A stretch of DNA of 64,000 bases from an uncultured Tateyamaria sp. GTDB lineage: Bacteria; Pseudomonadota; Alphaproteobacteria; Rhodobacterales; Rhodobacteraceae. A program made the translations under genes and the position numbers. The notes beneath the pieces were generated by a model. That model saw nothing but the letters and a program-made list of their open reading frames with translations, did no database searches and had not been told where the DNA came from. Shown piece by piece: positions 8,117 to 15,316 of the stretch. The stretch lies in the NCBI RefSeq assembly GCF_947503045.1, contig NZ_CANNCF010000002.1, positions 310,001-374,000 on the forward strand. Direction: 5' to 3'. Each line of letters begins with the position of its first letter. Within the stretch, counting starts at the first letter, position 1.

Positions 8117-8625
8117 GGTTGGAGCAGCCCCTCTCCCTAACCCTCTCCCCGCAAGGAAGAGGGGATTTTGGCGCGTTAACCCGCCGTTCTCCTTGTTGCA
8201 GGACGCTTTTGAGCAGGCGCAGCACGTCCCCTCTCCCCCCAGGGGAGAGGGTTAGGGAGAGGGGTCACCGCACCATCCGCCAAAACGCCATCCAGACCGC
8301 ACGCGCCCGCCGGTTGCGCCGCGACCAGACCGCGCCCGAACGCGCCTTGTGGTATATGCTACGCGCGCGCCGTCTTGCGGGCCTGAAATTTCGCCGGCAG
8401 GTCCCGCTTGGCCCCTACATCGTCGATTTCTATTGTGCCGAATTGCGTCTCGTCATCGAGGTGGATAGCGGACATCATGCAAGATCCACCACCGACGCGC
8501 AGCGCGATGCGTGGTTGAACGCGCAGGGTTTCAACGAGCTACGGATTTGGAACACCGACATCCTGAACAATCCCACAGGCGTGGCCGATGCCATCCTTGC
8601 ATATTCCGCTCGGGACCGCCCATGA
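8113..8625 (+). CDS. DUF559 domain protein (Vsr-like nuclease fold) inserted between phnI and phnJ
   Basis: The last 115 residues form a DUF559 domain: RRDQTAPERALWYMLRARRL, FRRQVPLGPYIVDFYC and VIEVDSGHHA. The Asp in IVDFYC and the Glu in IEVDSG are the residues expected of the Vsr/restriction-endonuclease-like active site. The first 50 residues are translated from a palindromic repeat (PLSLTLSPQGRG and SPLPPGERVRERG), so they are probably not a folded domain. No other in-frame ATG or GTG precedes the domain, and the ATG at 8113 overlaps the phnI stop. The gene ends in an ATGA overlap with phnJ. DUF559 genes joined to such repeats are widespread; their role is unknown. It has no known part in phosphonate use. 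Confidence 0.85.
   Translation: MRLEQPLSLTLSPQGRGDFGALTRRSPCCRTLLSRRSTSPLPPGERVRERGHRTIRQNAIQTARARRLRRDQTAPERALWYMLRARRLAGLKFRRQVPLGPYIVDFYCAELRLVIEVDSGHHARSTTDAQRDAWLNAQGFNELRIWNTDILNNPTGVADAILAYSARDRP
8128..8264. repeat. Long inverted repeat (REP-like) inside the DUF559 gene 5' end
   Basis: Two perfectly complementary 23-base arms, 8128-8150 (beginning CCCCTCTCCCTAACCC) and 8242-8264, enclose 91 bases, so the phn transcript can form a strong hairpin here. The arm sequence is the familiar CCCTCTCCCTAACCCTCTCC-type dispersed repeat found in many proteobacteria. It is translated as the first part of the DUF559 protein. The bases inside the loop show nothing recognisable. Confidence 0.85.
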
Positions 8626-9494
8626 GCGACTACAACTTCGCCTATCTCGACGAACAAACCAAGCGGATGATCCGCCGCGCGATCCTCAAGGGGCTGGCGA
8701 TCCCGGGCTATCAGGTGCCGTTCGCCAGCCGCGAGATGCCGATGCCTTATGGGTGGGGCACGGGCGGCGTGCAGCTGTCGGCCGCTGTGATGACGGGTGA
8801 TGACATCTTCAAGGTGATCGATCAGGGGGCGGATGACACGACCAACGCCGTCTCGATCCGCCGCTTTTTCGAACGCACGGCCGGGGTTGCGACGACCCAA
8901 GCCACGCGCGAGGCGACTGTCATCCAGACCCGCCACCGCATCCCCGAAGCGGCGTTGAGCGAGGACCAGATCCTTGTCTATCAGGTGCCGATCCCGGAAC
9001 CCTTGCGCTTTCTCGAGCCATCCGAGGTGGAAACCCGCAAGATGCACGCCCTTGAGGATTACGGCCTCATGCATGTCAAACTCTACGAAGACATCAGCGC
9101 CCACGGCGCCATTTCGACGGCCTACGCCTACCCCGTCCGGGTCGAGGGACGCTATGTGATGGACCCGTCCCCCATTCCGAAATTCGACAACCCGAAACTG
9201 AGCATGGCCGCAATCCAGCTGTTCGGGGCGGGGCGCGAGCAGCGGATTTATGCGCTGCCGCCCTATACGGACGTGGTCAGCCTCGATTTCGAGGACCATC
9301 CGTTCGAGGCCAGCAAGGCCGATCACCCCTGCGCCCTTTGTGGGGCGAGTGACAGCTATCTGGACGAGTTGATCGTGGATGACGCAGGCACGCGCATGTT
9401 CATGTGTTCGGACACGGATTACTGCGGCACACGCCGCGCGAAAGGACATGTGGGCACCGCACCAACCCCGCCCCGACAGGAGGAAACGACATGA
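8622..9494 (+). CDS. phnJ: Alpha-D-ribose 1-methylphosphonate 5-phosphate C-P lyase
   Basis: PhnJ is the radical-SAM enzyme that breaks the carbon-phosphorus bond, giving the hydrocarbon and ribose 1,2-cyclic phosphate 5-phosphate. It has 290 residues from the ATG at 8622. The C-terminal cysteine set CALCGAS...MCSDTDYC has the family spacing C-x2-C-x21-C-x5-C for the iron-sulfur cluster and radical chemistry. The N-terminus SDYNFAYLDEQTKRMIRRAILKGLAIPGYQVPFASREMPMPYGWGTGG is typical; only the start is placed here by the DUF559 overlap. It is followed by an ATGA overlap with the VOC gene. Confidence 0.97.
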   Translation: MSDYNFAYLDEQTKRMIRRAILKGLAIPGYQVPFASREMPMPYGWGTGGVQLSAAVMTGDDIFKVIDQGADDTTNAVSIRRFFERTAGVATTQATREATVIQTRHRIPEAALSEDQILVYQVPIPEPLRFLEPSEVETRKMHALEDYGLMHVKLYEDISAHGAISTAYAYPVRVEGRYVMDPSPIPKFDNPKLSMAAIQLFGAGREQRIYALPPYTDVVSLDFEDHPFEASKADHPCALCGASDSYLDELIVDDAGTRMFMCSDTDYCGTRRAKGHVGTAPTPPRQEETT

Positions 9495-9883
9495 GCGAAA
9501 CCCTTGGGATCGACCACCTTGGTCTGACCGTCAGCGATCTGGAGGCCAGCGTCGGCTTTTTCACCGGCGCGCTTGGCTGGAGTCAGTTTGGCGGCAACCC
9601 GGATTATCCGTCGGCCTACCTCACCGATGGGCAGGCGAAGCTGACGTTGTGGCAGCAGCGCGGGGACGTGCCTTTTGACCGTCATTCCAATGTCGGGTTG
9701 CATCACACAGCGCTCAAGGTTGCCTCGTCTGCGCAGCTTTTGGCCTTGTTCGACAAGGTGTCGGCCTGGCCCGGTGTCACGGTGGAATTCGGCCCCGAGC
9801 TCTCGGGCAAGGGTCCGAAAGAGCATTTCATGGTGCGCGAACCCGGTGGCACCCGGCTGGAGCTGTCTTATGACCCCAGATGA
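9491..9883 (+). CDS. VOC (glyoxalase/dioxygenase superfamily) protein within the phn operon
   Basis: A 130-residue single-domain VOC protein. GIDHLGLTVSDLEASVGFFTGALGW is the first beta-alpha-beta unit, with the first metal-ligand His in DHLGL. HHTALKV carries the second and [13 protein letters not shown] the C-terminal Glu. Its start overlaps phnJ and its end overlaps phnK, so it is co-translated with the C-P lyase genes. VOC members include glyoxalases, fosfomycin-modifying enzymes and dioxygenases. A role on a phosphonate or on a toxic aldehyde by-product is plausible but is only inferred from context. Confidence 0.85.
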   Translation: MSETLGIDHLGLTVSDLEASVGFFTGALGWSQFGGNPDYPSAYLTDGQAKLTLWQQRGDVPFDRHSNVGLHHTALKVASSAQLLALFDKVSAWPGVTVEFGPELSGKGPKEHFMVREPGGTRLELSYDPR

Positions 9884-10655
9884 GGTGCGGCCCCTGTTAA
9901 AGGTCGAGGGGCTGTCGAAATCCTATGGGGGGCGCGTGGGCTGCGCCGCCGTCTCATTTGACCTCTATCCCGGCGAAGTGATGGGAATCGTGGGCGAATC
10001 CGGGTCGGGCAAGTCCACGCTGCTCAACTGTCTGGCCGGGCACCTGCCGCCCGATGCTGGGGCGGTGATGTTCGATACCCGCGCAGACGGGATGCGCGAC
10101 ACGGTCACCATGTCCGAACCCGAGCGGCGCATGCTGGGGCGCACCGACTGGGCCTTTGTGCACCAACATGCGCGCGACGGGTTGCGCATGAACGTGAGTG
10201 CCGGGGGCAATGTGGGCGAACGGCTGATGGCCGTGGGCGCGCGCCATTACGGCGATATTCGCGGGCAGGCCATCGACTGGCTGGGCCGGGTCGAGATTGC
10301 CGCTGACCGCATCGACGACCGCCCGCACCAGTTTTCGGGCGGCATGCAACAGCGCCTGCAGATCGCGCGCAATCTGGTGACCGGCCCGCGCCTTGTGTTC
10401 ATGGATGAACCGACCGGGGGTCTGGATGTGTCGGTGCAGGCGCGCCTGCTTGATCTGATGCGCGGCCTTGTGCGCGAGATGGGCTTGAGCGCTGTGATCG
10501 TGACCCACGATCTGGCGGTTGTGCGCTTGCTGGCGCATCGTTTGATGGTGATGAAGGACGGGTATGTGGTGGAAACGGGCCTCACCGATCAGGTGCTGGA
10601 TGATCCGCAGCACGCCTATACCCAGTTGCTGGTGTCCAGTGTGTTGCAGGTGTGA
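9870..10655 (+). CDS. phnK: C-P lyase system ATP-binding protein PhnK
   Basis: ABC-type ATPase that binds the PhnGHIJ core rather than a membrane transporter. It has 261 residues from the ATG at 9870 ([20 protein letters not shown]), which overlaps the VOC gene by 14 bases. Walker A is GESGSGKST, the signature is [15 protein letters not shown], and Walker B is [12 protein letters not shown] with the switch His in VTHD. The C-terminus [18 protein letters not shown] is as in PhnK. It is followed by a 59-base gap holding a family-typical repeat before phnL. Confidence 0.96.
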   Translation: MTPDEVRPLLKVEGLSKSYGGRVGCAAVSFDLYPGEVMGIVGESGSGKSTLLNCLAGHLPPDAGAVMFDTRADGMRDTVTMSEPERRMLGRTDWAFVHQHARDGLRMNVSAGGNVGERLMAVGARHYGDIRGQAIDWLGRVEIAADRIDDRPHQFSGGMQQRLQIARNLVTGPRLVFMDEPTGGLDVSVQARLLDLMRGLVREMGLSAVIVTHDLAVVRLLAHRLMVMKDGYVVETGLTDQVLDDPQHAYTQLLVSSVLQV

Positions 10656-10662
10656 GTGCTGC

Positions 10663-10712
10663 TGGGGCGCTGCCCCAGACCCCGTGGTATTTTTGGTCAG
10701 AAGAAGATGAAG
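10663..10712 (+). repeat. Rhodobacteraceae-type intergenic repeat, copy 1
   Basis: The segment runs TGGGGCGCTGCCCCAGACCC then GTGGTATTTTTGGTCAGAAG and ends ATGAAG. It has a short GGGGC/GCCCC stem followed by an AGACCCC-GG-ATTTTT-GG run. A second copy on the plus strand at 18949-18993 shares GGGG, GCCCC, AGACCCC, GG.AT, ATTT and AATGAAG/GATGAAG. Here it supplies the AAGAAG that precedes the phnL start, so it may provide part of the ribosome-binding region. Confidence 0.7.
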
Positions 10713-10714
10713 CT

Positions 10715-11398
10715 ATGATCGCAGTTGAAAACCTCGCCAAACGTTTCGTGCTGCGCAATCAGGGCGGCGCCGTGATCCCCGTCATGGAGGGCGCGTCACT
10801 GTCCGTCGCACCGGGCGAATGTGTTGCCCTTGTCGGCGCCTCCGGCGTGGGCAAGTCAACGCTGATGCGGATGATCTATGGCAATTACACCGCGCAGGCG
10901 GGTCGGATCATGGTGGGGGATGTGGATGTGGCCTGCGCACCGCCCCGCGCCATTCTGGAGTTGCGCCGTCACACTCTTGGCTATGTCAGCCAGTTCCTCC
11001 GTGTGGTGCCGCGCGTGCCGACCGTTGAGGTCGTTGCCGAACCGCTGCTGGCCCTGGGTGTCGATGATGGCACTGCCCGTGCGCGGGCGCGAGACCTGCT
11101 GGCACGCCTAAATATCCCCGAGCGGTTGTGGCCCCTCAGCCCCACCACCTTTTCGGGCGGCGAACAGCAGCGCGTGAACCTCGCCCGCGGCTTTGCCCAT
11201 GACTACCCCGCCCTGTTGCTGGACGAACCCACCGCCAGCCTTGATGCCACCAACCGCGCTGTGGTGCTGGACCTGATCCGCGACGCCAAGGGGCGGGGGG
11301 CGGCGATCCTTGGGATTTTCCATGACGCCGCGGCCCGCGCGCAGGTGTGCGATCGCGAAGTGGATGTCAGCGCCTTTGCCCCCGAGGTGGCGGCATGA
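10715..11398 (+). CDS. phnL: C-P lyase system ATP-binding protein PhnL
   Basis: Second ABC-type ATPase of the C-P lyase machinery; it stacks on PhnK and is needed for the ribosylation step. It has 227 residues from the ATG at 10715 ([18 protein letters not shown]), preceded by AAGAAGATGAAG. Longer GTG starts would translate the repeat and are rejected. Walker A is GASGVGKST, the signature is [15 protein letters not shown], and Walker B is [11 protein letters not shown]. It ends in an ATGA overlap with phnN. Confidence 0.95.
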   Translation: MIAVENLAKRFVLRNQGGAVIPVMEGASLSVAPGECVALVGASGVGKSTLMRMIYGNYTAQAGRIMVGDVDVACAPPRAILELRRHTLGYVSQFLRVVPRVPTVEVVAEPLLALGVDDGTARARARDLLARLNIPERLWPLSPTTFSGGEQQRVNLARGFAHDYPALLLDEPTASLDATNRAVVLDLIRDAKGRGAAILGIFHDAAARAQVCDREVDVSAFAPEVAA

Positions 11399-11937
11399 GC
11401 GGACGTCTGATCGCGGTTGTCGGCCCCTCGGGTGTGGGCAAGGACACTGTGATGGAGGCGATGGTGCGCGCCGATCCGCGCCTTGGTCTTGTGCGCCGTG
11501 TGATCACCCGGCCCAGTGCGGCCGGGGGTGAGGCCTTTGACGGGGTCGAGCCGGCGCGGTTCGAGGCGATGCGCGCAGCAAGCGCCTTTGCGCTGCATTG
11601 GGAGGCCCATGGATTGCATTATGGCATTCCGGCCAGCGTCGATGCGGATCTGGCAGCGGGGCGCGATATGCTGGCCAACCTGTCGCGCGGGGTGCTGGTT
11701 GAGGCACAGGCGCGGTTTCCCGGCCTTGTGGTCATTGCGCTGACGGCGGACCCGGATGTGCTGGCGGACCGCCTTGCCCTGCGTGGTCGCGAGGATGCGG
11801 CAGATATCCGGCGCAGGCTGGCGCGGGCGGGATCGGGCCTGCCTAAGGGGATCAGCGCGCATGAGATCGACAATTCTGCTGATCTCACCGCAACCGTCAG
11901 CACGGCCTTGGCCGCGCTTTATCCGGCGAGGGTGTAG
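11395..11937 (+). CDS. phnN: Ribose 1,5-bisphosphate phosphokinase PhnN
   Basis: PhnN phosphorylates ribose 1,5-bisphosphate to PRPP, the last step in returning the ribose of the C-P lyase cycle to metabolism. It has 180 residues from the ATG at 11395. The P-loop [15 protein letters not shown] is at residues 8-22, followed by RRVITRP and [12 protein letters not shown] as in guanylate-kinase-like PhnN. The last 19 bases overlap, tail to tail, with the convergent DUF1045 gene. Confidence 0.94.
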   Translation: MSGRLIAVVGPSGVGKDTVMEAMVRADPRLGLVRRVITRPSAAGGEAFDGVEPARFEAMRAASAFALHWEAHGLHYGIPASVDADLAAGRDMLANLSRGVLVEAQARFPGLVVIALTADPDVLADRLALRGREDAADIRRRLARAGSGLPKGISAHEIDNSADLTATVSTALAALYPARV

Positions 11938-12599
11938 CGATGGATCTGGTGAAACTTTCCACTCGCATCCTCTCCCAGCAGGGTCAGCCCATCAATCTGA
12001 TAGGGCGCGAGGTCCAGTGCGGCCAATGGCGCGGCAAGGGCGGCCTCGACTTCCGCTGCGCTCTGATCGTCGAGCGGGCCGGTGAGGGTCATGTGAAAGC
12101 GAAACTGATCGAGCACATACGGATAGCCCCAGCGCAGCAAATGCGCCTCTTGCGCGGGCGACAGACGCGCGGCGCGGCGTTTGTTCATCTCCGCCTCGCT
12201 GGGCGGAGCGCGGAACGGGTCCAGCTCTTGCACGGCCCGGGCGGCGAGAGTCGCAAGAGTGGATGCATCGCCTTTGGGCACAAGGGCCAGAAAGCGGCCC
12301 AGGCGGGCGCGTACCAGCCCTTCGAGCGTGACAGGCGCGGCTTCCGCACAAAGGGCGGCGAAGGCGTCAGACAGATCCTGGGCCGTGGTGCCCTCGGCCA
12401 GTCGAAATGGCGGTTTGATCGTGCCATGAAACCCGTATTTGCGCGGTCTGGCCGTGATCCCGGCCATATCGACCCCGCCCATATCGGGATGCGCGCGCGT
12501 TGCGCCCTGCACGCTGTCCCAGCCCAGCCAATGCGCCCCGAACGTGGCCAATGGCGTGCCCGGCGCGGGCGTGTGGTAGATGGCGTAACGGGTAAACAT
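11919..12599 (-). CDS. DUF1045 phosphonate-operon protein (2H phosphoesterase-like)
   Basis: A 226-residue member of the DUF1045 family, commonly found in C-P lyase clusters. Two H-x-T signatures of the 2H phosphoesterase superfamily are visible: KYGFHGTIKPPF near residues 55-66 and FRFHMTLTGPL near 165-175. Such enzymes hydrolyse cyclic phosphates. The C-P lyase pathway makes a ribose 1,2-cyclic phosphate that PhnP opens elsewhere, and no phnP is seen here, so a substitute role is plausible but unproven. The ATG at 12599 is preferred to a GTG two codons upstream. It is convergent with phnN and divergent from phnM with only 34 bases between start codons. Confidence 0.88.
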   Translation of the reverse strand: MFTRYAIYHTPAPGTPLATFGAHWLGWDSVQGATRAHPDMGGVDMAGITARPRKYGFHGTIKPPFRLAEGTTAQDLSDAFAALCAEAAPVTLEGLVRARLGRFLALVPKGDASTLATLAARAVQELDPFRAPPSEAEMNKRRAARLSPAQEAHLLRWGYPYVLDQFRFHMTLTGPLDDQSAAEVEAALAAPLAALDLAPYQIDGLTLLGEDASGKFHQIHRYTLAG

Positions 12600-12633
12600 G
12601 AACACTCACATTCCAGTTCGAGATGACAGTCAC

Positions 12634-13776
12634 ATGACACAAGAAATGATCCTCGCCAACGCCAAGCTGATCCTGCGCGATAAGGTTGTCACCGGCAGCC
12701 TTGTGCTGCGGGACGGCGTGATTGCAGCGCTCGACACCGGCGCCTCGGTACCGACGGGCGCGGTTGATTGCAACGGCGACTACCTCGCGCCGGGGATGAT
12801 CGAATTGCACACCGACAATCTTGAGCGCCACATCACGCCCCGCCCGCATGTCGCCTGGCCGCACGGGCCCGCCATTCTGGCGCATGACCGCGAAATGGCG
12901 GGCTGCGGCATCACCACCGTCTTTGATGCGATGCGGGTTGGATCGATTCCCGCGGGCAAGGGGCGCTATCTGAAATATGCGCGCGCGCTGTCTTCTGAAT
13001 TGCTGGACCTGCGGTCCCGCAATGCGCTGAAGGTCAGCCATTTCCTGCACCTGCGGGCCGAGATATGTTCCGAAACGCTGCCCGAGGAACTGGCCGAATT
13101 CACCGCCGAGGACCGCGTCGGCATAGTCAGCCTGATGGATCACACGCCGGGTCAGCGCCAGTTTCGCGATCTGGACAAGATGAAGGCCTATGTGATGGGC
13201 AAACGGCAGATGAGCGAGGCCGAGTTTGCCACACATCTCGCCAACCTGCTTGATCTGCAACAGCGCCTTGGGGCCGCGCATGAGGCCGCCGCCGTGCGCG
13301 AAGGCAAGCGCCTTGGCGCCGTTCTGGCGAGCCACGATGACACGACGCCGGATCAAGTCGCCACCTCGGCGCGGCACGGCGTGGCGATGGCCGAATTCCC
13401 CACCACGATTGAGGCCGCCGCAGCCTGTCGCACCCAGAACATCGCCATCATCATGGGCGCGCCCAACCTCGTGCGCGGGGGATCGCATTCGGGCAATGTG
13501 GCGGCCCATGATCTGGCTGCTCAGGATTTGCTGGATATCGTGTCGTCCGATTACGTGCCTTCGGCGCTGCTGTTGTCGGCGGTGCAACTGGGGAACGTCT
13601 GGGGGGACCTTGCGTGCGGGATCGCGACTGTCACGGCCAATCCGGCGCAGGCGGTGGGTCTGTCGGATCGCGGTATTCTTGAGGTCGGCAAGCGGGCGGA
13701 TGTCATGCGCTTTGCCATTGATGGCGACATCGCCCACGCCCGTCAGGTCTGGAGCCTCGGACAACAGGTCGCCTGA
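12634..13776 (+). CDS. phnM: Alpha-D-ribose 1-methylphosphonate 5-triphosphate diphosphatase
   Basis: PhnM removes pyrophosphate from the ribosylated phosphonate triphosphate to give the PhnJ substrate. This 380-residue amidohydrolase-superfamily protein shows GDYLAPGMIELHTDNLERH, VSLMDHTPGQRQF and FPTTIEAAAACR, all typical of PhnM, and GAPNLVRGGSHSGN. I use the ATG at 12634 (MTQEMILANAKLIL); an in-frame ATG at 12598 would overlap the divergent DUF1045 start. Placing phnM behind the convergent DUF1045 gene means it probably has its own promoter. Confidence 0.95.
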   Translation: MTQEMILANAKLILRDKVVTGSLVLRDGVIAALDTGASVPTGAVDCNGDYLAPGMIELHTDNLERHITPRPHVAWPHGPAILAHDREMAGCGITTVFDAMRVGSIPAGKGRYLKYARALSSELLDLRSRNALKVSHFLHLRAEICSETLPEELAEFTAEDRVGIVSLMDHTPGQRQFRDLDKMKAYVMGKRQMSEAEFATHLANLLDLQQRLGAAHEAAAVREGKRLGAVLASHDDTTPDQVATSARHGVAMAEFPTTIEAAAACRTQNIAIIMGAPNLVRGGSHSGNVAAHDLAAQDLLDIVSSDYVPSALLLSAVQLGNVWGDLACGIATVTANPAQAVGLSDRGILEVGKRADVMRFAIDGDIAHARQVWSLGQQVA

Positions 13777-13830
13777 CAGAACGGTGCACCCCGCAGACCC
13801 AAGTGGCCCACGGGATGCGTCCGGAGTGGT

Positions 13831-14319
13831 TTAGGGCAGCAGAACGCGGTCGATCACGTGGATCACACCGTTCGAGGTCAGAATGTCAGCCTGCGTGACA
13901 TTGGCCTTTTCGACCTTGACGCCATTGCGCCCGTCAATGTGCAGATTGGCACCGTTCACGGTGGCCACGCTCAGGCGCTGACCGGCGAGATCGGCGGCGA
14001 GGGTCTGACCGGGAACCACGTGATAGGTGAGGATGGCGACCAACTGGTCCTTGTTTTCGGGCAGCAGCAGGCTTTCCACTGTGCCGGCTGGCAGCTTGGC
14101 AAAGGCCGCGTCCGTGGGCGCAAAGACGGTGAAGGGGCCGGGGCTTTTCAGCGTGTCGACCAGATCGGCGGCCTGCACGGCGGCAACCAGCGTGTTGAAG
14201 GACCCGGCAGCAACGGCGGTGTCCACGATGTCGGGCGTCGTGTTCATCTCGGCGCAGGCCCCGAGGGCGGCAAGGCTGGCTCCGGCGAGGGTCATCTTCA
14301 CAAAGCTACGGCGTTTCAT
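13831..14319 (-). CDS. Fasciclin-domain lipoprotein
   Basis: A 162-residue exported protein. The N-terminus [21 protein letters not shown] combines a Tat-like RRSFVK patch with a lipobox (LGAC, Cys at about 21), so it may be an anchored lipoprotein. The rest is one fasciclin (FAS1) domain: [37 protein letters not shown] and the C-terminal [16 protein letters not shown]1 domains mediate adhesion or surface interactions. The start at 14319 has AGGAG at ideal distance. It is divergent from the DUF6502 gene; two identical-type palindromes lie in the 145-base gap. Confidence 0.9.
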   Translation of the reverse strand: MKRRSFVKMTLAGASLAALGACAEMNTTPDIVDTAVAAGSFNTLVAAVQAADLVDTLKSPGPFTVFAPTDAAFAKLPAGTVESLLLPENKDQLVAILTYHVVPGQTLAADLAGQRLSVATVNGANLHIDGRNGVKVEKANVTQADILTSNGVIHVIDRVLLP

Positions 14320-14368
14320 TGGTCTGTCTCCTTTATTGATGTGGCGCGGGCGGCCACGGCATTTTCGA

Positions 14369-14385
14369 GTGGGAATTTTTCCCAC
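14369..14385. promoter_or_regulatory. Palindromic operator candidate A
   Basis: GTGGGAATTTTTCCCAC is a 7-base inverted repeat with a 3-base centre. It lies 50 bases before the fasciclin start and is matched by a second palindrome of the same design 60 bases away. Confidence 0.65.
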
Positions 14386-14428
14386 AAGAGGCGAAATGAC
14401 GCACGGCACCAAAAAATCAAGGATCGGC

Positions 14429-14445
14429 GTGGAAAAAAATTCCAC
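14429..14445. promoter_or_regulatory. Palindromic operator candidate B
   Basis: GTGGAAAAAAATTCCAC has the same length and frame as candidate A (GTGG-AA-core-TT-CCAC), centred exactly 60 bases away. It is 20 bases before the DUF6502 start, where bound protein would block that promoter. Two equal sites between divergent genes suggest co-regulation by one dimeric protein, possibly the DUF6502 protein itself. Confidence 0.65.
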
Positions 14446-14464
14446 ACGGCGCTAGTCTCTTTGC

Positions 14465-15316
14465 ATGGCAAGCAACGATCAGACCAGCGCATCAGACGCA
14501 TTCCTGCGTGTTCTCAGAGGGTTACTCCGCCCACTGGTGCGCACGATGATCGCACGCGGCCTGACGGCTCCGGTGATCTATGCGCTCTTGAAACGGGTCT
14601 ATGTCGAGGTCGCACAGGAAAGCTTCGGTCTGGACGGCACTCCACCCACCGACAGCCGCATCGCGTTGCTGACCGGTGTGCACCGCAAGGACATCCGCAC
14701 GATCCGCACTGAAACCGACGATGGCACAACCGAGGCGCGGCGCAAATCTGCGCTGTTGGCCACGGTGATCGGCCAGTGGATGTCGCACCCGGATTTTACG
14801 GACGCCAAGGGTGCCGCCCTGCCCCTGTCGCGCGCCGCTGACGCGGCCACCAGTTTCGAAACCCTCGTGCAATCCGTCAGCAAGGACGTGCGCCCGCGCA
14901 CCGTGCTCGACGAGCTTGAACGCGGCGGATTTGTCAGCGCGCAGGATGATCTGCTGCATCTCAATGCGGACACGATTGTGGGCACGGCCTCCTCTGCGGA
15001 AAAAGAGGCGTTCTTTGGTGCCAATGTCGGCGATCATCTGGCCGCGGCAACCGAAAACCTGCTGTCAGAGCAACCGCCGTTCTTCGAACGCTCGGTCTTT
15101 TACAACCAGATGACGCCCGAGGCGGTGGATCAGATCGAGGCCGAGGCGCGCACACAATCCCAGGTCCTTCTTGAGGACCTCAACCGTCAAAGCAGTGCCG
15201 CACATCGCCGCGACAAAGACGCAGACGGTCCGCGACAACGCTATCGCCTCGGCATTTACTTTTACCGCGAAGACGCTGACACAAGCGCCGAAGAACAAGG
15301 GCCAGAAAAGACGTGA
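14465..15316 (+). CDS. DUF6502 family protein, predicted DNA-binding
   Basis: A 283-residue cytoplasmic protein that I assign to DUF6502. The N-terminal half (LRPLVRTMIARGLTAPVIYALLKRVYVEVA, then DSRIALLTGVHRKDIRTIR) looks like a winged-helix DNA-binding region, with the recognition helix at LLTGVHRKDIR near residue 65-80. The rest is mostly helical with no known motif. The GTG start of the next gene overlaps its TGA. The function is unknown; a regulator of the fasciclin gene or of its own operon is inferred from the shared palindromes. Confidence 0.75.
   Translation: MASNDQTSASDAFLRVLRGLLRPLVRTMIARGLTAPVIYALLKRVYVEVAQESFGLDGTPPTDSRIALLTGVHRKDIRTIRTETDDGTTEARRKSALLATVIGQWMSHPDFTDAKGAALPLSRAADAATSFETLVQSVSKDVRPRTVLDELERGGFVSAQDDLLHLNADTIVGTASSAEKEAFFGANVGDHLAAATENLLSEQPPFFERSVFYNQMTPEAVDQIEAEARTQSQVLLEDLNRQSSAAHRRDKDADGPRQRYRLGIYFYREDADTSAEEQGPEKT

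Noticed and set aside
8475-9449. A 324-codon minus-strand frame opposite phnJ
   Set aside because: It is antisense to phnJ with its intact cysteine motif and shows no family signature.
12367-13764. A 465-codon minus-strand frame opposite phnM and the DUF1045 start
   Set aside because: It is antisense to phnM, which has clear family motifs, and overlaps the true start of DUF1045.
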